Both the position numbers and the translations under genes were made by a program. DNA of 64,000 nucleotides from Aquatica leii (lineage: Eukaryota; Arthropoda; Insecta; Coleoptera; Lampyridae): assembly GCA_035610365.1 (NCBI GenBank), contig CM069436.1:63813505-63877504 (forward strand). Reading direction: 5' to 3'. The notes under the pieces are model-generated. The model was not told the DNA's origin and did no database searches. It saw nothing but the letters and a program-made list of their open reading frames with translations. Every line of letters starts with the position of its first letter. Position 1 is the stretch's first letter. Below, one piece after another: positions 13,080 to 23,158 of this stretch.

Positions 13080-13300
13080 TAAACTATAGAACCGGAAGAA
13101 TTATTGACCACTGCACATTCATTTAAGAATAACACACAAGTACTCCTTTGTACTGCTAATATTTTAATAAAAAGTGAAAATCAAATGTATGAGTGTAGAG
13201 CCTTGTTAGACAACGGTTCTCAGAGTAACTTTATCACTATGGCTTTATGCAATAAATTACGATTGAAAACGAATAAAGTTTATTAGTAGTGTAGGTAACG
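13080..13300 (+). pseudogene. BEL/Pao aspartic protease remnant
   Basis: The frame reads VLLCTANILIKSENQMYECR, then ALLDNGSQSNFITMALCNKL, a retropepsin-type active-site segment with LLDNGSQ in place of the usual L-D-S/T-G-S. It follows the zinc knuckles and precedes the RT, as expected for Pao pol. Stops and frame changes on both sides show decay. Confidence 0.8.
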
Positions 13301-14600
13301 CAATACATAAAATTACTGATCAAGTTAAAATTAAAATTAAATCAATTTACAATAATTATTCTAGTGTTCTAAGCTGTTTGGTCATAGAAAACATTACTGA
13401 AAATTTATCAACTTATACGTTTGACATATCAAATTTTGATATACCTGAATATATAAAATCCAATTGTAAAGCTATTAGGTGCGGCAGTATTTTGGGATAT
13501 CATAAATACAAACCATTTAACATTAAAGTCCAGTAAAATTAATTTACAAGAAACACGATTAGCATGGATACTTGGTGGTAATATAATCTTATATAAAAAT
13601 TATTCTATTAATAATAAAAATTTTAAATTAAACGTCGACAATTGGTTAAATGATATGATTGCTAACTTATGGAAAATTGATAATTTTAATGACGATTCTT
13701 TAAAAATGACTAAAGACCAACAATATGTCGAAAATCATTATGTAGAACACTATGATCGCGATTTTTCAGACAGAATAATAGTTTCAATTCCATTTAATGA
13801 TAACTTAACTTTGTTAGGCAATTCAAAAATAAGTGCATTAAATCTATTCTACGTGTTAGAAAAAAGATTAAGCAAAAATCAAACTTTGAAAATTGAATAT
13901 GATAAATTTATGCAAAAATATATCAATTTAGGACATATGATTGAATGTGAAGATCAATCGTGTAATCAATCGGGATATTATTTGCCTCATCATCCTATAA
14001 TTACAATTAACAGTTTAACCACTAAGCTACGAGTGCTATTTGACGCTTCTATGAAAACTAGTACGGGGTACTGTTTAAATGATGTTCAATATACGAGACC
14101 TAATTTGCAATCTGATTTAGTATCTATTTTGTTGCGGTTTAGACAATATTCGTATGTTCTTACAGCAGAGATATCGAAAATGTATAAACAATTATTAGTA
14201 AATAAAAAAATATTTTGGCGTTTTAATTGTCAAGACAGATTAAAATGTTACAATCTGAATGCAGTAACATATGGTACATCCTCAGCACTATTTTTAAATT
14301 TAAGACCTTTAAAACAAATAGTTTTAGAAAATCAATCACAATGGCCATTAGCGTGTGATAAAATATTGAAAGATTTTTATATACACGATTTATTAAACGG
14401 AGCAGAAGATTTAGACAGTTTGATTAAATTACAGCATGATATGTTTAATATTATGTCTCTTTATGGTTTTGAGTTAAGAAAATGGCTTTCAAACAATTCA
14501 ACTATTTACAAACAATTACAATGTAATAACAATTTAGAAAACAATTTAATACAGTTAGGTCCAGAAGAATGGAATAAAATATTAAGTTTGCAGTGGAAAG
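13300..14600 (+). pseudogene. BEL/Pao reverse transcriptase remnant
   Basis: A long open frame (13655-14638) contains RT landmarks of the Pao group: GYYLPHHPII, TTKLRVLFDASMKTSTGYCL, LNDVQYTRPNLQSDL, YVLTAEISKMYKQLLV and FYIHDLLNG. The last replaces the YVDDLL active site, so one catalytic Asp is lost. It ends with GFELRKWLSNNS and KILSLQW, after which the sequence becomes Tc1 again at about 14600. RNase H and integrase are absent here, but a piece beginning at nearly the next residue lies inverted at 20240. Confidence 0.9.
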
Positions 14601-14604
14601 TGTT

Positions 14605-15080
14605 TATGAAAGCAGGTCGCAGTTGGTATTCATCCTAGGCAATATGAATGCCCACCGATATGTTGATAAAGTAGTGGAACCCCATATTATTCAATTCCTC
14701 CAAGAGCTGAAAGACCCGATTTTCCAACAAGATAATGCCCGTCCCCACATTGCAAAGCATTTCATAGAGCGCTTCAAAGTGGCTAATGTCAATATCTTGC
14801 CGTAGTCACCCAGATCTTTCGACCAGTAAAGCAGAAATTAGTCTTGTACAGATACTAGAAGCTCTTTGACATAAATTACAGATTGCCTGGTGGAATACAT
14901 GCCAAGAAGAGTGCGGGAGTGTTAAACTAATAGCGGTAGTCCAACACATTATTAATAAAAAATGTTTTTATTTTATGTTTAATTTTTTTGAAATTCTGAT
15001 TGATCACTACTTTTTACTAGGTAAATATTTCTGCCAGGTTTGGTTCAAAAATTCTAACGCCTTGGTGTTGTACTTTTGAT
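14605..15080 (+). pseudogene. Tc1-like transposase, C-terminal part and right end
   Basis: The frame reads SRSQLVFILGNMNAHRYVDK, VVEPHIIQFLQELKDPIF, QQDNARPHIAKHFIERFKVA, matching the middle and second catalytic motif (QQDNARPH) of Tc1 transposases. After VNILP a stop and a frame change follow; scraps of the C terminus (INYRLPGGI, SAGVLN) continue to about 14960. It pairs with the 11.8-kb piece; about 35-40 residues are missing at the BEL junctions. Confidence 0.85.
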
Positions 15081-15084
15081 GTCA

Positions 15085-17040
15085 CAGAGTATATTAGTGT
15101 AAAATTACATAAATATTTTGTAGAAATTTTAGTCAAAGAAGCGTTTCAAGTTGCATTTACTTTATAAAAATTTACGATAACAAGCTTCCATCTTTTGTTA
15201 ACGCAAGCTGTTAACGCAAATGACAGTGATTGCTAACTAACTGCGAAATTGCAAGTACAGTTTTGTTAATAATAGTTCAATTCATTGTTATAGTTCTAAA
15301 AACGTTCTGGTCAGATCTATACTAAGTCGTATGATGCGCGATAAAGCATGGGCATTAAAATTTGTTGTTTTATAGAACACCTAAACAAATTATAAATAAT
15401 TATACATAATTCACTTACTACTGATTTTTTGCATTTGCATTTTATTATGCAAAATACTAACACATAAAAAGTTATAGGTATAAATTATAAAAATTTCAAT
15501 TCCAATAAATATTCTTATAAATTATATTTGAATTACAATTTTTAGTAAAAACAATAACAAAACAAATTTTGGTATGGTTTTAATGCACGCGAGAAACTTT
15601 AATCGTTAAACACTGTTCTATTTTAATATTTTCCCGCTTTAATGTAACATCGTTAGAGAGCGAAAGACTTATTTTGGCATAAAGCGTTGCGCGTAAAATG
15701 GATTCATGGTAATTATAGCATTAATGTATACTTTTTAGAATACTGTTTCGTACACATATCGTTAATGTGTTTTACTGAGCGTTTTGTTTTAATGATTTTA
15801 AAATAAAAAGTTTCTATTGTTATAATTTATCGGATAATCAAATAATAAGTACTAAACTAATTAATTTTTAACACAAAAACGGTAATTAGCTTTAAAATTG
15901 TTAAATTTATTATCTATTGTTTTAAATCATTTCGTAGATTAATAATTTTTATACGTAAAAGCTTTGATTTACGACATGTAATAACAAATGTAATATACGT
16001 ATTTAGTAATTTCAGTTTTTAACGAGGATCTACCGGTGATTAAATGTACGTATTTTTTATAATATTTAAAATTTGAATACACAAATGATTCAGTTTTGTG
16101 ATTAAATTTTACAAATGAATGGTAGTTACTAATGATCGTTATTTTAGGTAGCACAGGAATAAAGTTTTTTTATGACCGCGATTCACGGCGGTGAATTTAG
16201 CTTATAAATATATACGTTTACAAATAACTATGTAAGTACAAAACAAAAATAACAACTTTGTTTATAGTTATCATTTTACTTTAATTTAAGGTGTTTGTTG
16301 TGTAGTAAGATAAAACTAACAATAGTTTTAAATAACTTCGGTGATAGAAAAAAAAGTAAGTAATTGTACAACAAACACTTTCCTAAAATAGAATAAAACG
16401 TTCATTATTTAATTAAAACAAATTTAAATAAACTAATAGTTAACAATACTTAATTTAGTTTTTTGTGAGAAGATGAATAAAGACAATGTGTAGTAACGAA
16501 ATTGCCAAAGCAATGTCTACTTTTGTAAGATGTGTAATTGACACAATTGACATTTAAGCAATGGAAGATGACTTTGAAGCTAGAAAATAGTCAATGTTAT
16601 AAATACTTTTGATTTTAACAAATATTTTTAAGACTCATGGAGAAAGGATCACTTATCAAGTCTTTGTCATATTAAAATATAATTTGTTAAATAACAACTA
16701 TTTTTGAATAATTATTGTAAAAATGATGTTGCGTACTGCAAGTTGTTAAATAAAAGTATTCATTATTATTAAATTGGAGTATATTAAATTCGTTATTATG
16801 CAGATTTACAAGTTTACTGTAAGAGTTCCAACTGTATATTTACTAAAATATAAAAGTACAACCAAATAATTTTGCAGTTTAACAAGAAAAAATGTGCCTA
16901 GAATGAATAGAATATAGAACGAGTTATAAAAACAAAGTATTACTAATATAAATTTACAAGAATTATGTACAATGGATGGTTTAAAAAATATGCACAATGG
17001 CTGAACATTAATCATTTGGCAATTTACAAAATATTGAAAA
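15085..17040. other. AT-rich stretch, no recognised gene
   Basis: Between the Tc1 right end and the minus-strand BEL element. A 3' LTR of the BEL element may lie in the right part, but I could not match it to a second copy. Confidence 0.4.
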
Positions 17041-17044
17041 CAGG

Positions 17045-17800
17045 TAATATAATCTGTCCTGAAAGCCGTGTTTCAATCTTTTTAACATGCCGCCAGCTTT
17101 GATACAATCCACTAAAAAACTCCATCACTACCTGAGTGCACTTCAACAATTCTTTCAAGATACCAATTTAGAGGAAGTAGATTTTCTTTTTTGATGATAA
17201 CCATTTGCTCTTGTTTGATCACATCGGGATTTTGTATATCCATTTTTTCCTAACTTGCAATTCTGATATATGATATAAATGTTGTTACATATTATAAAGA
17301 CGCTGAAACCTACTGAGTTGGTTGTCGTTGACGTTGTATACCATTCGCTCTAGTAATGCCATCAAACTTTAACCAATAAGCAAATGACCGGGAGTGAGAG
17401 AGATAAAGATTATTAAAGTCATTAGATAAAGGTGATAATGGTCTAGAGTTTAAGCATGCTTCGATTTAAGTAACTATTGTATTAAACTCCACAAATGTAA
17501 GAATTGATTCACCAACAACTGTTCTAAAATGATATTTAAAATTTTTAACTCCCGCTTCCCAAAAGCCTCCTATGTGAGGAAACCAACAAGAAATAAATAT
17601 CTTTCTGATGTGTTTTAGTTGAAATAGTGTTGTTTGTTAATTTTAAAAAAATTCTAACTGTGCTCCTGTAAAATTGCTTGCGTTATCTGAAAATATATTT
17701 TTGGCTTTGTCCTTGAGTGCTATAAATCTTTTTAATGCAGCTAGAAATTTGTTGACGTCAAATCGCTAACAAAACCCTTATGTATCACTTTATTAATGCT
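17045..17800 (-). pseudogene. BEL/Pao integrase core and C-terminal domain, inverted copy
   Basis: Read on the minus strand: KVIHKGFVSDLTS, FLAALKRFIALKDKAKNIFS, DNASNFTGAQLEFF, HIGGFWEAGVKNFKYHFRTV, IEACLNSRPLSPLSND. A DUF5641-like tail follows, with ENLLPLNWYLERIVEVHSG. The integrase Asp (SDNASNF) and Glu (GFWEAG) are still recognisable, but stops and frame changes are frequent. The upstream half of the core is separated from this part by the repeat array at 17.8-18.9 kb. Confidence 0.85.
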
Positions 17801-17804
17801 GTGG

Positions 17805-18935
17805 TAATTTTGTAATTTCTGGTTGCGCAGTCGCGTAACTTGAAAGAGGTTCGTGAAGTTGGCCGTATCCAGTCGTAGGAATTAAAAATACTTCATCTAG
17901 AAATTTTGTGCTATTTATTGCTGATAATGTAAAAGTTTGTGCTAGTATATTTATAAAGTTATTAACAAAAAAATGGGTATGACCAATTTCACGCTGCCAT
18001 ACCCGGGTAATCAAACTTAAATTTTCTTACTCAATAATTTTGTGCTATTTATTGCTGATAATTAAAAATTTTGTGCTAGTATATTTATAAAGTTATTAAC
18101 AAAAACAAATGGGTACGGCCAACTTCACGCTGCTATACCCAGATAATCAAATTCAAATTTTTTTATTGAATAATTTTGTACTATTTATAGCTGATAATGA
18201 AAAATATTGTGACGGTACATTTGAAAAGTTATTACCAAAAACTAGTGTGCATGGCCAACTTCACGCTGCCATATCCAGATGATCAAATTTAAATTGTTTC
18301 GCCGAATAATTTTGTGGTATTTAAATTAAAAATTTTGTGCTGGTATATTAAAAAAGTTATTAGCAAACTAAATAAATATGGCCAACTTGACACTGTCATA
18401 CCCACATGATCAAATTAAATTTTTTTACGAAACAAAATTTGTGCTATATATTGCAGTTTGTTAGAGTATAGGTAATATATTATTGTATTTGTAAAATTAT
18501 AAATGGGCATCGTCAAGTAAAATTATTAGTTTCGAGCATTTTTTGATTATCAGTATAGCCAAACGTTGTTGTTAACTGGCGAGCACAGCATTTTTAATTA
18601 GCAGCAACAAATAGCACAAAATTAGAACAAGATTATTTGGTGAAACAATTTAAATTTTATCATCTAGGCATGGCAGTATGAAGTTGCCATACACTTTTGT
18701 TTTTGTTAACAACTTTATAAATATACCGACACAATATATTTAATTATCAGCAATAAATAGCACAAAATTAGCACAAAATTATTCAGTAAGAAAATTTAAG
18801 TTTAATTACCTGGGTATGGCAGCGTGAAGTTGGCTATATCCATTTGATTTTGTTAATAACTTGATAAATATAGTAGCACAAAATTTTTAATTATTAGCAA
18901 TAAATAGCACAAAATTAGCACAAAATTTCTAAAAA
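17805..18935. repeat. Inverted array of 135-150-bp repeats inside the BEL integrase (foldback-like)
   Basis: On the left, about four direct units (17820-18450) repeat at roughly 134-bp spacing. Landmarks are TTGTGCTATTTATTGCTGAT (about 17908, 18041, then variants at 18176 and 18310) and GGCCAACTTCACGCTGCCAT. On the right, at least two to three units (18600, 18748, 18895) carry the same sequences in reverse complement. The two arms flank a spacer of about 140 bp with no repeat landmarks. This architecture is that of foldback elements. The array splits the integrase between its zinc-finger side (about 18940) and its core (about 17800). Confidence 0.8.
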
Positions 18936-18939
18936 AAGT

Positions 18940-19460
18940 ATTTTTTACTCCGACGACTTGGTAGATCTGTCATGATATAATCTGTATCCGTGGGTTTTAA
19001 ACAAAAAACATGTTACACATTTCTAGTTAAATTTCTACCTGAAAGTATTCAAAAATTTTTACGTAGTCAATTAAAAATAACAATAAATTATTACTGATTA
19101 AAACTATGGGAAGTTTCTTATAAAAAGTGTACGTTGATTGCTTTAACCTACCGCCTACTCTTAGAACACGTTCTGGTTCTATAAAAGGATTTAATTGTAG
19201 CAGTTTACTACCCCGTTGGACATAATTTTTTTGTTTCATATTGTCGATTTCAACCCCGAACATTCGTGACTGTGTATTTGTAGCATTGTTTAATTGGATC
19301 ACTGTGAAATGGCTGTATTGTTTTGTGCTTGTAAAAGAATTTTGTTTAAATCAATTAATGTCTGCAATAACGCGTTGTAGTTTTGTGTACGATGAATATC
19401 TGTCAAGCACGTTAAAGTCTACTCTTGCTGCTAATACAGCCAATTTTGACGAATTTCTTT
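18940..19460 (-). pseudogene. BEL/Pao integrase N-terminal (zinc-binding) region, inverted copy
   Basis: The minus frame 19302-19027 contains LLQLNPFIEPERVLRVGGRL, the conserved L-PFxDxxGxLRVGGRL box before the Pao integrase, then KLPIVLIS. A broken frame nearer 18950 gives CFLFKPTDTDYIMTDLPSRR, matching the CxxCxxxKP...MGDLPSxR end of the zinc-binding part. The 19303-19460 stretch has only weak scraps. Confidence 0.8.
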
Positions 19461-19656
19461 AGTATGCTCAGAAAAAAGTTAATTTTACTCATATCTTTAA
19501 ATGCTCATTTTTTGTAAGACAATTTTAACCAGAGAGAACCATACTAACAAGTTTCTAAGTTAATTAATACAGTGGGACAAACTCTACTTGATATGAAATC
19601 GGTAGGATTTTGGCATACCATACCACTCTGAAGCTATGCTGTGAACTTGTGAAACC

Positions 19657-20239
19657 CTATTCGCTACAAAGACCTTCGGCATATGACCATGATAACGTTA
19701 CAGTACAGTCACTACACAAGTACGTTCGATTTACATTAACGTTCAGCGCAGTTTTAACCTTTTTCATGAAAATAATAGCGGTACATAACTCTAATCTGGA
19801 GATAGAAGTAGATTTTATTGAGCCGACTTTTGATTTTGCGCTTGGAAGGTTTATTTTTACTTCCCTGCGGTTATTTACGCTTTGAAAGTACAAACATGTC
19901 GCATATGCTACTTGGGATGCATCTGTAAATCCAATAAGTTCGATAAAATTTAAGTCGTCGCTTTTAATGTATCTTGGTACTCTCAAATTTAGAGAAGGTT
20001 TGGAGTAGGTTATCATCCTAAAATATTTGTAGCTGCCACAGTTTTTGCAGTAATATTTTTGTAACAATTATGACTGGTCCTAGAAGCGCTAAAATATCAT
20101 AAATTTGAGATATTGCAGACAATATCGTACGTTTAGTTATGAGACAATTATTTATTACATCTCGAATTTGATAACTTAATTGATCACAATTAGAGTTTCT
20201 TACAGATTTAATTGAAACTGGTTTTAGATTTATAATCAT
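19657..20239 (-). pseudogene. BEL/Pao RT connection and RNase H region, inverted copy
   Basis: Two overlapping minus frames: the first has LITKRTILSAISQIYDILAL, then LGPVIIVTKILLQKLWQLQI; the second has NFIELIGFTDASQVAYATCL, SKVGSIKSTSISRLELC and CSDCTVTLSW. This is the Pao peptidase_A17/RNase H region with the FTDAS and SRLELxA motifs. It is frameshifted once near 20040. The piece starts almost exactly where the plus-strand BEL copy at 14.6 kb stops. Confidence 0.9.
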
Positions 20240-20241
20240 AT

Positions 20242-20999
20242 CTTCTTCTTATCGTGCCGTCTTCTGCCGAAGGTTGGCGACCATCATGACGATCTGTATT
20301 TTATTTACGGCTGCTCTAAATAGCTGGTTTGTTGTGCAGTTGAACCATTCTCGTAGGTTAGGCAGCCATGAGATCCTGCGTCTTCCTGGACCCCTTCTAC
20401 CTTCAATCTTGCCTTGCATTATTAGCCTCAGAAATTCGTATTTTTGTCCTCTCATCACATGTGCAAAGTATTCAAGCTTGCGTGTCTTGATGATGTCTAT
20501 CACTTCGTTTTTTGTTGACATCCTTCTCAGCACCTCTACGTTAGTGACTCGCTTCGTCCAAGCTATTTTTAACATTCTTCTAAACACCCACATTTCGAAG
20601 GCTTCTATGCGTTTTGTTGTGTTTTTGTTCAATGTACTGGCTTCAATACCATAGAGAAGTACCGGATATATGTAACATTTCATCATGCGTATTTTTAGTT
20701 CTTTGTTGAGTTGTTTAGAACAAAATAAATTCTTCATTCTATAAAATACGCTTCTTGCTTTTTCGATTCTTGTTTTTACTTCTTGTGTGTTGTCATTCTT
20801 AGAATTTATCCAAGTCCCTAAGTATTTATATTGGTACACCCTCTCGATGTTTTCATTATGTATTTTAAGCTGTACGTTGTTACTTGTCGGGAATTTGGTG
20901 ATGATCATGAATTTTGTCTTCTTTAAGTTCATCTTTAGACCGTATTGTTCACTTTTTTCCTTAATCTTCTCGACCACCCTCTCAAGATCTTCGATCTTC
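20242..20999 (-). mobile_element. 5'-truncated non-LTR retrotransposon insert (3' end of RT ORF)
   Basis: The insert carries one open frame (20249-21007, 252 codons): GLKMNLKKTKFMII, YKYLGTWINSKND, YPVLLYGIEASTLNK, MWVFRRMLKIAWTKRVTNVE, GRRGPGRRRISWLPNLREWF, and it ends MMVANLRQKTAR. This is the C-terminal RT/thumb region of the APE-type family often misannotated as craniofacial development protein 2-like. The stop is followed directly by a short AAGAAGAAG 3' end. ATAATCATAT occurs at 20232-20241 and 21000-21009, a 10-bp target duplication. The intact frame suggests a rather young insertion. Confidence 0.9.
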
Positions 21000-21139
21000 A
21001 TAATCATATAGTAGATTAATAATATTGCACTTACAATTTTTCGAAATTATAAAAAAATAGATAAGTACAAAAATATTGACATAACAAATACTAGAATGTT
21101 AATTAGTATCAAAAATACAAAAACACTTAACCGCACAAA

Positions 21140-21725
21140 AAAAAAGTTGGTGACATCAAATTTTTGTTATTTTTTCCTTTTATGTTGGCTGTTGCTTTCT
21201 CTAATGAGAAACAAGAATAAATGTCCCATCATGACGGTATTCCACCTACTTTGATATTGTCTTTCCGCTTCTAAAATATTTTAATGAAATCTTTCTTCGT
21301 GTTTAACATTCATCTTCCCTAATTTAGCAGAAAAAATGTGACTGCAAAAAAAATTAAATTACTATTACAACGTAAAACTGCTTTGAGACTAGTTTTCGAC
21401 GAGTCGATAAACAATATCCATTCTGCATGGTTCCCAAATCACCCCCCTCAAATTCCCTATCAAGTCATTAAAATCTGATTTAATAATGAGATGTGGTTCG
21501 TTAGAAAGAACATCGTTTATATTTTTCTCGTCCGTAGGGTTTAAAAAAAAATTAAATGCATTGGAGTTAGAAGCTCACAAACAGTTCTTTTCAACAGTTT
21601 GGTTACAAATGGAATATCTAAATTCGTTACTTTGTGTTTATTACCATTTGAAAACTTTTTGATTTTTACAAAACAAAAGTTACAGTCGGTGACGTGATTT
21701 GTTCGTTCACACCACATCATATGCT
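21140..21725 (-). pseudogene. Remnant of an unclassified, transposon-associated ORF family
   Basis: Read on the minus strand from about 21720: CERTNHVTDCNFCFVKIKKF, LFIDSSKTSLKAVLR, then SAKLGKMNVKHEERFH, YQSRWNTVMMGHLFLFLIRE and SNSQHKRKK. These blocks in this order (TNHxTDCYFC, LFIDSSxxSLKAVLL, GERFHQDI..YQGRWN..M, VHKRK) belong to a long multi-copy ORF common in arthropod genomes that I cannot assign to a named superfamily. Several hundred central residues are missing and frames are broken. Confidence 0.5.
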
Positions 21726-22214
21726 TTTTTGTTGTTTTTGTTCCACTGAGACAATTTTACACTAATTACAGCATATATTTATGTGGTACCCATGTTTTGC
21801 ATTTATTTTTAATTTTGAACCTAAAATATTGTTTATAACATCTTTGGATTAAATATGTGAGGTTGTATCTTTTGTAGTTGTCGCCGTTCTTCACAGAATA
21901 GCTCGAGCTTGTTGCAATACTTTAGGTTAATAAAAATATTATTTTAAAAATGTGACATAGAATGCAGTTTTTATGCTTACAAGAATGCAAAATACTAAAA
22001 TTTCAAATTGTTAAGTCAGGTATAAAAATAGTGTCGACTAGAGTAATTAATATAAATTTTGAATAAAAAAGTGACCTTAAATATTGTAGACGTTATTGTC
22101 TTTTTTGTTATAGTATCATTTAGATAAATTTTAATTTAACGACAATAATTAAACGTGTTTTTATACTATTCTCTATTAAAACAAAAAACTATTTAAAATG
22201 AAGACGTTTTCAAG

Positions 22215-22690
22215 AATCAGACAACAAAGGTAACAATGTCAATGGTTCTAGACTAAACCACCTTTTGTTTGCAGACGATATAGTCTTAGTAACAGGTAGC
22301 ACTGAACAACTAAATGAAATGTTACAACAAATAAACCAAGCATCTGTAAAAATCACTAAGGAATAGGATCAGATGTGAAGATATCCGAAAAAGAACAAAG
22401 ATCAGAGACGTGATATACGAAATATCAAATGTAAAATAGGCGTGAGCTGAACAGGTGTCTAGACAAACTAAAGATAGATGAACAAAATCACAGAAGGAAG
22501 ACCAAGACAAACAAAAAAAAATTGAGACGCCTCTTGAAGGGATGGCTAGACGACATCAGAAGTGTAGCGGGGAAAAGATAGGTCAACACTGCACAAGATA
22601 GAGAAGAGTAGAAGAGACAGAGATAGACCTACGTTCAGGAGTGAACGGATACAGGTTCAAGAAGAAAAAGAAGAGAAGAAAAAGATTTAA
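22215..22690 (+). pseudogene. RTE-like non-LTR RT scrap with internal deletion
   Basis: NVNGSRLNHLLFADDIVLVT carries the RT active-site FADD motif, and STEQLNEMLQQINQAS follows. After a gap the sequence jumps to the C-terminal signature WLDDIRSVAG and TAQDREE, which in RTE/BovB-like elements lies about 100 residues or more later. It ends in an AAG/GAA-rich tail (22660-22690). Stops are present. The mariner TIR begins 30 bp farther on. Confidence 0.7.
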
Positions 22691-22721
22691 AATGATATTA
22701 TTTGGTAACATTAAATTTGTA

Positions 22722-23100
22722 TACAGCATGTCCAAAAAGTATGGAATATATTATACAGGTCGATAAATATGCACTTTACACGAAAAAGTTGTAAATAAAA
22801 GTTGTTTATCACTTAGTTATCTACCACCTGGGAGATATCAATTTAAATTTTTGCTGTAAACAAAATCGCAACGAATAACACTTACATTTTTTTAAATGGC
22901 AAGGCACGTCTTTATTATACTCATTTGATAGAGTCTTTTTTTCTCTTTTCAACCATATGAAACTTGAATACCTTTACATCAAAAAATTTTCAAGAAAAAC
23001 AAGGACATGTCTAACAAATTTATTTTACTGAGCAGTATTAATTAGGTACGTAATATGTAGTATTGAAACAATTGAATGCACTGTCACAATAGCAAATATT
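22722..23100. repeat. Left terminal inverted repeat of the mariner-type element
   Basis: Near-complementary to 25345-25740. Shared landmarks include the GGTCGATAAATATGCACTTT region, the ACCACCTGGGAGATATCAAT region and the TGAGCAGTATTAATTAGGTA region. Unusually long for mariner-type elements, whose TIRs are often about 30 bp. Confidence 0.9.
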
Positions 23101-23158
23101 AAACTTTAAATATCTTTACATAAAATTGTTATAACAAAAAAATGTATTTAAACTAAAC

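Noticed and set aside
20274-21011. Long plus-strand frames over the non-LTR insert
   Set aside because: They are antisense to the clear RT C-terminal frame and have no recognisable motifs.
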